From Arthrobacter sp. B1I2 (GTDB lineage: Bacteria > Actinomycetota > Actinomycetes > Actinomycetales > Micrococcaceae), in the NCBI RefSeq assembly GCF_030816485.1, contig NZ_JAUSYC010000002.1, positions 62,001-126,000 on the forward strand: DNA of 64,000 bases, read 5' to 3'. This document shows, in pieces, positions 16,490-24,922 of this stretch (positions are counted from its first letter, which is position 1; the number at the start of each line of letters is the position of its first letter). Under the pieces are notes generated by a model. It saw nothing but the letters and a program-made list of their open reading frames with translations, did not search any database and was not told the DNA's origin. The position numbers were made by a program, and so were the translations under genes.

Positions 16490-17815
16490 ATGCCCAAGCT
16501 CGCCCAATCAAGGAAGATTTTCGAGCTAGTCCTTTTGATCCTCGCCGCGGGATCAATCTATCCGTTGGTCTATTTGCGCCAGAACTTCGAAAAGACCATC
16601 CTCATCTCGTTCGACATGAACCAGGCGGAGCTGGCCAACCTGTATTCGATGCTCGGCATTATTTTCGTCATCGGGTATCTGCCCAGTGGATGGTTGGCCG
16701 ATCGGTTCCCGGTCAAGTTCCTCATCATCTTCTCGTTGCTGCTAACGGCTGGCACCGGCCTGTGGTACGCGCAAGTCCCTGACAAGTCCTCTTTGGTGTA
16801 CATCTATCTCATCTGGGGTTTCGCGACGGTCTTCACGTTCTGGAGCGCGATTCTGAAGACAGTGAACTTGCTCGCAGATGCGAACGAAGAAGGCCGCTAT
16901 TTTGGTGCACTGGACGGCGGCCGCGGCCTGGTGGAGGCGATCCTGGCAAGCGCCGCGGTCATCGTGTTCTCGCTGGCTGCCGGCCCGGATGGGGCCGACG
17001 GGGCGGCAACGCGTGCTGGCTTCCATGCGGTCGTCTACATGTACTGCATTGCGATTATCGTGATCGCCGTCGGCTTGTTCTTCCTCATGCCGGGTGGCCG
17101 CGATAAGGAGATAAAGGCGGACGCGCAGAGCAAGGTAAACGTCAAGTCGACGTTTACCGCGATTGCGGGGATTCTGAAGATTCGCGAGGTGTGGGTGATG
17201 ATCGTCATCCTCTTCTGCGGGTACACGTTGTTCTGGGGGCACTACTACTTCTCGGGCTTCTTGAACGTTAACCATGGAGTATCACAAGTGGGCGCAGGCG
17301 TCGTAACAGTGATCGTTCTCTGGATGCGGCCGATCGGTGGATTTGGCGGTGGATTCCTCGCAGACAAGTTCGGCCGATCCAGAGTGCTAACGCTTGCCAT
17401 GGCGCTCACTGCGGCACTAATGATTGCCCTCGCAGTGCTGCCGGGCGGGTCACCGATCGGCCTAATCTACGTGCTGATTGTGGCGGCCGGTCTGGTGATG
17501 TACGTGGTACGAGGCGTGTACTGGTCCATTCTCGATGAGTGCCGTGTGCCGGTTGCGGTGACAGGTATCGCGATCGGGATCATCTCCTTCTTCGGCTACT
17601 TGCCCGACATTGTCCTGCCGCAAATCAGCAGCGCGATCTACACGAACTTCGGCGAGAATGTAGGGGGAGCAAACAGCGTCTACTTTGTCGTGACGGCGGT
17701 GATCGGCCTGATCGGTGCCGGGGCCGCAATGTACTTCACACTGCTGTTGAAGCGCCGCGCCGCCGCCGAGGCACTCGAGGCAAAAGCCGCACCTAACTCG
17801 GTGGTGGAAGCCTAA
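16490..17815 (+). CDS. MFS transporter, probable polyol/sugar uptake
   Basis: The 441-residue product is a 12-helix major facilitator. The loop 2-3 motif appears as 'GYLPSGWLADRFPVKF' (about residues 63-78), and its echo in the second half as 'GGFGGGFLADKFGRSRV'. The C-terminus is a short Ala-rich cytoplasmic tail. It starts 12 bases after the kinase stop, with AGGAG upstream, and closes the GlpP-controlled operon ahead of a strong hairpin. It is expected to import the substrate of the pathway by proton symport. Substrate not assignable from sequence. Confidence 0.85.
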   Translation: MPKLAQSRKIFELVLLILAAGSIYPLVYLRQNFEKTILISFDMNQAELANLYSMLGIIFVIGYLPSGWLADRFPVKFLIIFSLLLTAGTGLWYAQVPDKSSLVYIYLIWGFATVFTFWSAILKTVNLLADANEEGRYFGALDGGRGLVEAILASAAVIVFSLAAGPDGADGAATRAGFHAVVYMYCIAIIVIAVGLFFLMPGGRDKEIKADAQSKVNVKSTFTAIAGILKIREVWVMIVILFCGYTLFWGHYYFSGFLNVNHGVSQVGAGVVTVIVLWMRPIGGFGGGFLADKFGRSRVLTLAMALTAALMIALAVLPGGSPIGLIYVLIVAAGLVMYVVRGVYWSILDECRVPVAVTGIAIGIISFFGYLPDIVLPQISSAIYTNFGENVGGANSVYFVVTAVIGLIGAGAAMYFTLLLKRRAAAEALEAKAAPNSVVEA

Positions 17816-17912
17816 AGCAGGACGGCACGGAAGCGCCCCGTCCAAAGGTGGATATTACGGGTCGCTACGACCCACTGGTGAATGAGTTAAGTAGCCAAGA
17901 GTAGATCATGCG

Positions 17913-17947
17913 AAACGCTCGGCTGGAGTCGTCCAGCCGAGCGTTTT
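17913..17947 (+). terminator. intrinsic terminator after the MFS gene
   Basis: A perfect 15-bp stem AAACGCTCGGCTGGA (17913-17927) pairs with 17932-17946 around the GTCG tetraloop and runs into TTTT. It ends the oxidase-to-MFS operon. The A-rich left side could make it work from the other direction too. Confidence 0.85.
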
Positions 17948-18092
17948 GCACGACACCATCGAGTTCCTGGACGGGTTCAACTTTCCTCAAGCCCGTAAGA
18001 GGACAGGGTGCAGATATGACCTCAGGGGGCCATCTGTCAGTTTGGAATCTATGACTCTTGGTCAGGGGAGTATAGAAATGCCTTGAAGGACT

Positions 18093-18308
18093 CTAGCCTG
18101 ACGGTATTTCAGCGACCCCCTGACGTCCGGTTGGGGTGTACTCCGGCATGACGTCCTGCAGGAACAAACCATTTAGAACGCCTGGACTTGTCTGGAGCAG
18201 CGCGGCAACGTCTTGCTGTTTGGACCAAAAGATGCCCCTGAGTTCCGGTTCTTGGATCGGGCGTTCCCATCGTCCAAGTTCCCTTTCTTCGCGGGGCGGC
18301 TTAGGCAT
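18093..18308 (-). CDS. small hypothetical protein at the end of the glycosidase operon
   Basis: This 71-residue frame begins inside the last codons of the gene before it (the start and stop overlap in ATGCCTAA), an arrangement typical of coupled genes. The product is basic at the N-terminus ('MPKPPREERELGRWERP') and then mildly amphipathic ('LRGIFWSKQQDVAALLQTSPGVLNGLFL'). I recognise no family. It may be real because of the coupling, or a chance frame. Confidence 0.35.
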   Translation of the reverse strand: MPKPPREERELGRWERPIQEPELRGIFWSKQQDVAALLQTSPGVLNGLFLQDVMPEYTPTGRQGVAEIPSG

Positions 18309-18561
18309 GGCGGACGTACACGTCGGGGCCTTTCTCGATGATGCGTCGAGGTACCGCCCCGTTCTGCTGCAGCCACAGGAGGCTTCCGTCGTGTGTCACG
18401 CATTCGACTGTCCCGAGGTCTACCAGCTTTCCGAGATGGTGAACCTCGACGGGCGAGCCAGCCAAGGTGCTCCAATCGTCTTCTGGCTGCCAGTGGCTTG
18501 GTGTTGTGCCGGTGCTGGGTCCGGTCGGGGGCCCGTTCACTGTGATTTCGTTGGGGTTCAC
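18301..18561 (-). CDS. small conserved actinobacterial hypothetical protein
   Basis: The 86-residue product contains 'DDWSTLAGSPVEVHHLGKLVDLGTVECVTHDGSLLWLQQNGAVPRRIIEKG' in pieces. This pattern recurs in short Arthrobacter-type proteins: an SPVEV strand, a GTV-DxVT-DGS-LWL core and a final RxLxEK. It looks like a single small beta-barrel domain. It follows the zinc-ribbon SDR gene by 66 bases on the same strand. Function unknown. Confidence 0.55.
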   Translation of the reverse strand: MNPNEITVNGPPTGPSTGTTPSHWQPEDDWSTLAGSPVEVHHLGKLVDLGTVECVTHDGSLLWLQQNGAVPRRIIEKGPDVYVRHA

Positions 18562-18627
18562 GGCGTTCCTGTCTCTTGCTTCTTTGGGGGTTCCGTGTCT
18601 GGGTGTTGTGATCGTTCCTGAGCGGGG

Positions 18628-20154
18628 TCAGGGCTTTCGCTGTGGTGTACCGGCTGCACCGCCCGATGCTGCGGCTGTCGGGACTGGTTGTTCCGTGGTT
18701 TGGACAAGTTGGGCGAGGAAAGGGTTCCGCGCGGCTTGGTCCGGGTAGGTGGCAGTGTCGGCAACGCAGGTGGGGCACCAGTGACCGGCTGTCAGGACCA
18801 GCCGGGGGCTGGCATCGAAGACGTGGCCGAATGCGCACCTCCACTGGATGGTCCTGGTGAATTGTCCCGGGGCGATGTCATGGGTCAGCAGTTGGCCGCC
18901 TCTGAATTCGGCGGCGGATCTGTAGTCGGTTTCGGTCCATTCGGATGGTCTTTTGGCTTCGTCGTACCCGTGATCCAGCAGGACTGGTGTCCGGTCAGGC
19001 ATCGGGGGCTGGAACGTGGACCAGTCTCCGATGGACTGCCAGTTGGCGAGGGATCCGAAGTGGGCGTTGATTTCCGTGGGGTTGCCCGATCTGATGGCCT
19101 GCATGGTGCCGCGTGGCTGTCGGGTTAGGGGTTTCATGACCAGGTGTTTGATGAGCCAGCCGGGGACTTTCCCGGCGGACTTTACGGCAGGGGGCAGGGT
19201 GGCGACGGCCCGTGACAGGGCTTCGGGGAAGGTGTCCTGGCGGAAGGGTACGAGCGCTTGCAGGCGGTCGCTGTCGGTGTACCAGTGGCCGTGGAAGTTT
19301 CCGGTGGCGAACCAGTTGCGGTCGTACCAGCGCCGGATGTCCTGTACTCCCAGCGCGTCGGCGATGGCGGTCTGAAGTTCCCAGTTGGTGAGCCGCCACG
19401 GGTCTCCGCCGCCAATGTTGTAGATCCCGCCCCAGAATTCCTCGGGGACCGCGGGTTCGCAGATGTTGGCCAGCAGCCGGGCGGAGTCTTCTACCGATAC
19501 CCATTCGATAACCCCGTCCAGGGTGGAGTGCGTCATGATGGGGTCGCGGATGGTGAGCATGTCCGGGTGGAAGATCCCGGTTTGCCGGAGCCAGGCCCAG
19601 CGGGGGAGCCCGGAGTCGACCAGTTCCCGCTCTGCGATGACTTTGGTTTGCCCGTATTCATCGAAGGTTGAGACGCGGATCGGGTCACCAATGCGGCCCC
19701 AGTGGTGGGGAACAGCGCGGTTCCCGGTTTCGGCCACCGATCCGACTCCGACCACTTTGATCCGGGACGGATCGGGCTGGTTTTTGACGGCCCGGATGAT
19801 GTTGCGCATGCTGCCGATGTTGACCTTGCGGGCCAGTTCGGGGTGCTGGTCAGCCAGGGGGGAGACCACGGCTCCGACGTGCAGGATGATGTCGGCATCA
19901 GCGACGCAACGCTCTACGGCTGCCGGGTCGGTGAGGTCTCCCCAGACCACGTCCAGGTTTTCCATGTCGCTGAATTGCTCCAGCGCGGCCCGGTCACGTT
20001 TAGTGGGCAGCACGAGCGCAGTCACACTGAACCGGTCCCCGCGTTCCCTGAATTCCCGGAGCGTGGCGCGTCCCCAGTTGCCCGTTGCACCGGTGAGGAA
20101 AACACGGGTCCGGGCAGCCGTCCTGGTGGCGGCTCCGTTTGCGGCGGTGGTCAT
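18628..20154 (-). CDS. NAD-dependent epimerase/dehydratase-fold protein with C-terminal zinc ribbon
   Basis: The 508-residue protein starts with an extended-SDR Rossmann motif TGATGNWG (21-28), has 'VVWGDLTDPAAV' at the acidic loop and the catalytic Tyr-x3-Lys in 'DEYGQTKVIAE', and extends to about residue 360. An unusual C-terminal extension follows, ending in a Cys-rich module 'QWRCAFGHVFDASPRLVL' and 'HWCPTC', a probable zinc ribbon. It starts on the last base of the GH3 stop (TGATG overlap), so it is the fourth gene of the operon. It may oxidise or epimerise a sugar or aglycone released by the glycosidases. The zinc module's role is unclear. Confidence 0.75.
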   Translation of the reverse strand: MTTAANGAATRTAARTRVFLTGATGNWGRATLREFRERGDRFSVTALVLPTKRDRAALEQFSDMENLDVVWGDLTDPAAVERCVADADIILHVGAVVSPLADQHPELARKVNIGSMRNIIRAVKNQPDPSRIKVVGVGSVAETGNRAVPHHWGRIGDPIRVSTFDEYGQTKVIAERELVDSGLPRWAWLRQTGIFHPDMLTIRDPIMTHSTLDGVIEWVSVEDSARLLANICEPAVPEEFWGGIYNIGGGDPWRLTNWELQTAIADALGVQDIRRWYDRNWFATGNFHGHWYTDSDRLQALVPFRQDTFPEALSRAVATLPPAVKSAGKVPGWLIKHLVMKPLTRQPRGTMQAIRSGNPTEINAHFGSLANWQSIGDWSTFQPPMPDRTPVLLDHGYDEAKRPSEWTETDYRSAAEFRGGQLLTHDIAPGQFTRTIQWRCAFGHVFDASPRLVLTAGHWCPTCVADTATYPDQAARNPFLAQLVQTTEQPVPTAAASGGAAGTPQRKP

Positions 20155-22397
20155 CAGGCTGCGGGTTCCTTCCGGCTGAGCTCCATCAATGACTGCAGGG
20201 CTTCCGGTGGGAAGGCTCCGTTGGTGAAGGCCAGGAACTGCTGCATGGGCATGGACTCAACCATTTTGAGTTGGGCTGGGTTCTCTTGGGCCTGTTGGGC
20301 TTGCTCTTCGGTCATAGACGCGCTGAGGCCGGCCATGAGTGCCGGGCCGACGGTGGGGTGGGCGAACCAGTCCCCGACGGTGGAGTCTAGGGTCAGTTCT
20401 CGGATAATGCTGTCCCCTGCAAGGGTGATGTCCTGTTCGGCCACAACGGTGGAGGCGTCGGAGCAGAGCTGTACGGTGTACGTTCCTGCCGGTACCACCC
20501 AGCGGCCCAGTTCGATGTCCCAGTAGGCGAAAGCCCGGCGGTCCAGGGTCAGTGCGACCTGCTTGCTTTCACCTGGTGCAAGGCTGATTTTGGTGAAGGC
20601 ACGCAGTTCCCGGAGGGGCCGACGGACCGGGCCGGCCGTTGTGGCGACGTAGACCTGGACGACGTGCTTGCCGGGCCGGTCCCCGGTGTTGGTGACGGTC
20701 ACGTGGACGGTGACACTGTCGTCGGAAAGCGTCTCGACGTCCAAGCCGGAGGTGTCGAAGGTCGTGTAGGAGAGTCCGTGCCCGAACGGGTAGCGGACTT
20801 TTACGCCGGCGGTGGTGTAGTAGCGGTAGCCGACGAAGACTCCTTCGCTGTAGCGGACGTGTCCCTGTTCTCCGGGGAAGTTCAGCCAGCTTGGGTTGTC
20901 TTCCAGGCGCAGCGGGATGGTTTCGGCAAGCCGCCCGGAGGGGTTGACGATACCGAAGAGGACGTCGGCGAGTGCCCCGCCGCTGGCTTGCCCCAGCAGC
21001 CAGCCCTCAACGATGGCGTCGACGTCATCGTGCCATCCTTCGAGGGAGACGACGCCTCCGTTGGACAGCACGACCACAGTTTTCGGTGCTGCCGCGGCAA
21101 CGGCCCGGATCAGTTCGACCTGGTTGGCTGGCAGTTCAAGACCGGTCCGGTCGAAGCCCTCGGACTCTTCACGTTCGCTGAGCCCGGCGAAGATCACGGC
21201 GACGTCGGCAGTCCGGGCAAGGTCTACAGCTTCATCCTGCAGGATCGCGGCGTCCGGTTCTTCAAGGGAGAAACCGGGTGCGAAATCGATTGTCCCGTTG
21301 TGGTCCATTGCGAGGGCCGTGAGTTCATTTAGTGCCGAGTCAGTCCGGGTGGCGTTGATGTGGGAACTTCCGCCGCCCTGGAAGCGGGGGGACACGGCGA
21401 AGGGGCCGATGACGGCGATGCGTTGTCCTCCGCCCAGCGGCAGGACTGCCTGGTTTTTCAGCAGCACGATCGATTCTGCTGCGACTTCGCGGGCCAGGGT
21501 GTGGTGCTGGTCAACTGGCACCTTGTTCGTGGCTTCCCCGCCGGGAAGGTTGGTCAGTGCGAGGACGCGGCGTACGGCGTCGTCGACTTGGTCTTCGGTG
21601 AGCCGGCCGTCGCGGACGGCGTCGACGATCTGCTGGTCGGTGCCTCCGCCGCTGCCTGGCATTTCGAGGTCCATCCCGGCGGCGACGCCTGCGACGCGGT
21701 CACTGACCGCGCCCCAGTCGGACACGACGGCGCCGTCGAAGCCCCAGTCATCGCGCAGGACATCGGTCAGCAGCCACTTGTTGTGGGAGGCGTAGACGCC
21801 GTTGACCTTGTTGTAGGAGCACATAACGGTGGCGGGTCGGGCTTCGGTGACGATGCGTTCGAAGGCGGGGAAGTAGATTTCGCGCAGGGTGCGTTCATCC
21901 ACGTCTGCGCTGATACGCATCCGTTCCGTTTCCTGGTTGTTGGCTGCAAAATGCTTGAGGGAGGCACCGGGGCCGGTTTCCTGGAGGGCGGTGACGTGGG
22001 CGGATCCGAGCACGCCGGAGAGCAGGGGGTCCTCGGAGTAGTACTCGAAGTTCCGCCCGCACAGCGGGGACCGCTTGATGTTCACGCCCGGCCCCAGGAC
22101 GACGGACACGCCGAAAGCGAGGGCTTCACGGCCGACGGCGGCACCCACCTTGGCGGCCACGCCCGAATCCCAGCTCGAGCCCACTGCAACGGCGGGCGGA
22201 AAGCAGGTGGACGGCAGGCTGTCGTTGATGCCCAGGTGGTCGGACTCGGCGTCCTGCCGGCGGATCCCGTGGGGGCCGTCGGTCAGGACGATCGACGGTA
22301 TGCCGGCCTCATCGATGCTCTTGGTCGTCCAGAAGTCTTTTCCGGACAGCAGGGACGCCTTCTGTTTGAGAGTCAGCAAGGAAATGTCGGCGGTCAT
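20154..22397 (-). CDS. GH3 beta-glucosidase (arm 1)
   Basis: This 747-residue enzyme has the GH3 layout: a TIM-barrel with 'LTDGPHGIR' (39-47), 'KHFAANNQE' (148-156) and the nucleophile Asp227 in 'GAVVSDWG', then the alpha/beta sandwich, and a C-terminal fibronectin-III-like domain ('RYPFGHGLSYTTF' precedes it). There is no signal peptide, so it acts inside the cell on imported glycosides. It overlaps the upstream rhamnosidase gene by 4 bases and the downstream SDR by one. It probably removes the glucose left after rhamnose cleavage. It differs clearly from the second GH3 at 28.2 kb. Confidence 0.9.
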   Translation of the reverse strand: MTADISLLTLKQKASLLSGKDFWTTKSIDEAGIPSIVLTDGPHGIRRQDAESDHLGINDSLPSTCFPPAVAVGSSWDSGVAAKVGAAVGREALAFGVSVVLGPGVNIKRSPLCGRNFEYYSEDPLLSGVLGSAHVTALQETGPGASLKHFAANNQETERMRISADVDERTLREIYFPAFERIVTEARPATVMCSYNKVNGVYASHNKWLLTDVLRDDWGFDGAVVSDWGAVSDRVAGVAAGMDLEMPGSGGGTDQQIVDAVRDGRLTEDQVDDAVRRVLALTNLPGGEATNKVPVDQHHTLAREVAAESIVLLKNQAVLPLGGGQRIAVIGPFAVSPRFQGGGSSHINATRTDSALNELTALAMDHNGTIDFAPGFSLEEPDAAILQDEAVDLARTADVAVIFAGLSEREESEGFDRTGLELPANQVELIRAVAAAAPKTVVVLSNGGVVSLEGWHDDVDAIVEGWLLGQASGGALADVLFGIVNPSGRLAETIPLRLEDNPSWLNFPGEQGHVRYSEGVFVGYRYYTTAGVKVRYPFGHGLSYTTFDTSGLDVETLSDDSVTVHVTVTNTGDRPGKHVVQVYVATTAGPVRRPLRELRAFTKISLAPGESKQVALTLDRRAFAYWDIELGRWVVPAGTYTVQLCSDASTVVAEQDITLAGDSIIRELTLDSTVGDWFAHPTVGPALMAGLSASMTEEQAQQAQENPAQLKMVESMPMQQFLAFTNGAFPPEALQSLMELSRKEPAA

Positions 22398-24892
22398 ACG
22401 TGGGTTCCTTGGGAAGCGGAGGTGAGTGCGGAAGTGAGGTCGTTTTTGAGCTCGTCGGAGGCGCCGGGGACGTAGTCCAGCATCGTGCGGACGGACATGA
22501 CGGCCGCCTCAGGTGCGCGGCCGTCCAGGGGCACTCCCGGGAAGTGGCTGGCGAAGGCGTCGGTGAAAGCGCGCCAGGCCCGGGCGTTGCCGGCGATCTG
22601 GCCAAGGGTTGAATCCAGGGTGAAGACAGTATCGGCGGCTGCGTCTTCTCCCAGGTCGTAGGACCATTCGTGGGTGCCGCCGCTGATGTGGACTGTCTGG
22701 GAGTCAGGGTGCAGCGGGAGCGTGACCTCTGCGGTGGTTCCGGCCGGGATGGTGGCTTCGAGGGACACGGTTCGGTCCGTGATGGACCAGGAGATACGTA
22801 CTTCGCCGTGGACGGTGTCGTGGCGCAGCGTCGCGCGGGTCAGTCCGCCGCCGGGTTGGGGTGCGATGCGCATGTGCCGGTAGCCGGGCTCGAGCGCGCT
22901 GAGCCCGCCGATGGTGCGGTGCATCCAGTCCACGACTGCGCCGAGGGCGTAGTGGTTCAGGGAGGTCATTCCTGACGGGTTGATGGTCCCGTCGGGCCGG
23001 ATGGAGTCCCAGCGTTCCCAGATGGTCGTCGCTCCCATGGTGATGGGATACAGGAACGACGGGCAGCCGGTTTCGAGCAGGAGGAGGTAGGCCTCGTCGA
23101 GGTGGCCGGTCATGGAGAGCGCGTCGGTGACCAGGGGAGTGCCGGCGAACCCGGTGGAGATCCGGTAGCCGGATTTGGCCACGGTGGCGGCGAGGACTTT
23201 TCCTGCGACCTTCTGCTGTTCGGTGTCAAGGATTCCGAATGTGATCGCCAGGGCATATGCGGTGGCGGTTTGGTCGACCAAGCGTCCGTTCCTGGTGACG
23301 TATTCGTTGAGGAACGCCTCCCTGACACGTGCCGCGAGGGCCGTAAATTCTTCGGCGTCCGCTGCCCGGCCTAGGATCCTGGCGGTATCGGCCATTTCGC
23401 GGGTGGTGCGGCACAGGTAGGCCGAGGCGACGAGGTGCCTGTCGGTTTTCCCGCCTGCCGGGTTGTCCATGGGGGCGTCCGGGTCCAGCCAGTCACCATA
23501 TTGGAAGCCGCTGCTCCACAATCCGTTCTCGTCCAGCAGGCCTGCGACCTGGCGGATGAAGGCTGTCATGGAGTCATAGGCGTTGGCGAGGATGGTCTCG
23601 TCACCGTATTCGCGGTAGAGGGCCCAGGGCAGGCTGACCGCGACATCGCTCCACAGTGCTGTGGGGGAGGACGGGGTGGACAGGACGTCGGGAACCACCC
23701 ACGGCACGAAGCCCTTTTCCGCCTGTTCCGCGGCGAGGTCCTCCAGCCAGGATCCCAGTACGGCGCGTACGTCGTAGAGGAACGCTGCTGTGGGGGCGAA
23801 GGCGTTCAGGTCACCGGTCCAGCCCAGGCGTTCGTCGCGCTGCGGGCAGTCCGTGGGAACGCCGACGAAGTTGTCCCGCATGGACCAGACCGCGTTGGCG
23901 TGCAGCTGGTTCAGCAGCGGGTTTGAGGTTTCCAGCCAGCCGGCGCGGCGCATGTCCGAGTGCACCACGATCGCCCGCAGCGAATCATTGTCGGGGGTGC
24001 CGGGCCAGCCGTCGATCTCGACGTAACGGAAGCCGTGGAAGGTGAACTTCGGCTCCCAGGTTTCGGGCTTCCCTCCGCGGAGCGTGTACCTGTCGGTCGC
24101 CTTTGCGGTGCGCAGGGTTTCGACATCGATCTCGCCGTGGGTCATCACTTCGGCGTGCCGGAGCGTGACCACGGTACCGGTCGCGCCCTGGACCGTCAGG
24201 CGCACCCAGCCGGAGATGATCTGTCCGAAGTCCACTACGGTCTTGCCGCTGGGGGTGGTGAGGATCTCCACCGGGGCGATTTCCTCGATCCGGCGGATCG
24301 GATCGGCCGTGGCTTCGAACAGCGCCTCAAGGGGCCAGTCAAAGACCTCAACTGGATTCCAGGTCGAGTCGTCGAACCCGGGCTGGTCCCAGCCGTCGGA
24401 TTCGAGCCGGGCGTCGAAGTCTTCCCCGTCGTAAAGACTGTTGGCCCGAACGCCCCCGGTGCCTGCCCGGAAGGAGCCGTCGCTCGTGACTGTTTCAGTC
24501 CGGTGGGCATACTCCAGGACCAATTCCAGGAAGAGCGCCGGGCGATCAGTGTAGTGGTGCCGCTTGTCCTCCCAGCCCAGCCGGCCCATAGCCCATCCCT
24601 GACCCACAATGGCGCCGAGGGCGTTCGCTCCCAGGGTGATCACTTCTGTGACGTCGTGGGTGCTGACGGCCAGGCGGTGCTTGTATGAGGTCCAGCCGGG
24701 AGCGAGGACTTCATCGCCCACTGCTGCCCCGTTCAGGTGGGGTTCGACAAGTCCCAGTGCGGTGATGTGCAGGGTGGCGCGTACAGGGAGTTCGGGAACG
24801 TCGAATTCGCGGCGGAAGTAGACGGCTGGGTCGTTCTCCTGGCCGTGGCAGGTGGTGGGGGTGATGAACTGGCCGGTCCAGTTGCGGGGCAT
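22394..24892 (-). CDS. GH78 alpha-L-rhamnosidase (arm 1)
   Basis: The 832-residue protein has the rhamnosidase order: an N-terminal carbohydrate-binding sandwich ('HITALGLVEPHLNGAAVGDEVLAPGWTSY'), a second sandwich ('VVDFGQIISGWVRL'), the (alpha/alpha)6 catalytic barrel with the acid motif 'DCPQRDERLGWTGD', and 'GATTIWERWDS' further on. It lacks a signal peptide, so it is cytoplasmic. GAGGAATCCGTT precedes ATG 24892. The gene follows the MFS gene by 30 bases and overlaps GH3. It hydrolyses terminal alpha-L-rhamnose, as in plant flavonoid or saponin glycosides. Confidence 0.9.
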   Translation of the reverse strand: MPRNWTGQFITPTTCHGQENDPAVYFRREFDVPELPVRATLHITALGLVEPHLNGAAVGDEVLAPGWTSYKHRLAVSTHDVTEVITLGANALGAIVGQGWAMGRLGWEDKRHHYTDRPALFLELVLEYAHRTETVTSDGSFRAGTGGVRANSLYDGEDFDARLESDGWDQPGFDDSTWNPVEVFDWPLEALFEATADPIRRIEEIAPVEILTTPSGKTVVDFGQIISGWVRLTVQGATGTVVTLRHAEVMTHGEIDVETLRTAKATDRYTLRGGKPETWEPKFTFHGFRYVEIDGWPGTPDNDSLRAIVVHSDMRRAGWLETSNPLLNQLHANAVWSMRDNFVGVPTDCPQRDERLGWTGDLNAFAPTAAFLYDVRAVLGSWLEDLAAEQAEKGFVPWVVPDVLSTPSSPTALWSDVAVSLPWALYREYGDETILANAYDSMTAFIRQVAGLLDENGLWSSGFQYGDWLDPDAPMDNPAGGKTDRHLVASAYLCRTTREMADTARILGRAADAEEFTALAARVREAFLNEYVTRNGRLVDQTATAYALAITFGILDTEQQKVAGKVLAATVAKSGYRISTGFAGTPLVTDALSMTGHLDEAYLLLLETGCPSFLYPITMGATTIWERWDSIRPDGTINPSGMTSLNHYALGAVVDWMHRTIGGLSALEPGYRHMRIAPQPGGGLTRATLRHDTVHGEVRISWSITDRTVSLEATIPAGTTAEVTLPLHPDSQTVHISGGTHEWSYDLGEDAAADTVFTLDSTLGQIAGNARAWRAFTDAFASHFPGVPLDGRAPEAAVMSVRTMLDYVPGASDELKNDLTSALTSASQGTHV

Positions 24893-24922
24893 AACGGATT
24901 CCTCAAATAAGACGTGGATGGT

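Noticed and set aside
21360..22475. 371-codon plus-strand frame across the GH3 gene
   Set aside because: Antisense to a clear GH3 enzyme with catalytic motifs; Gly/Val/Asp-rich composition typical of shadow frames.
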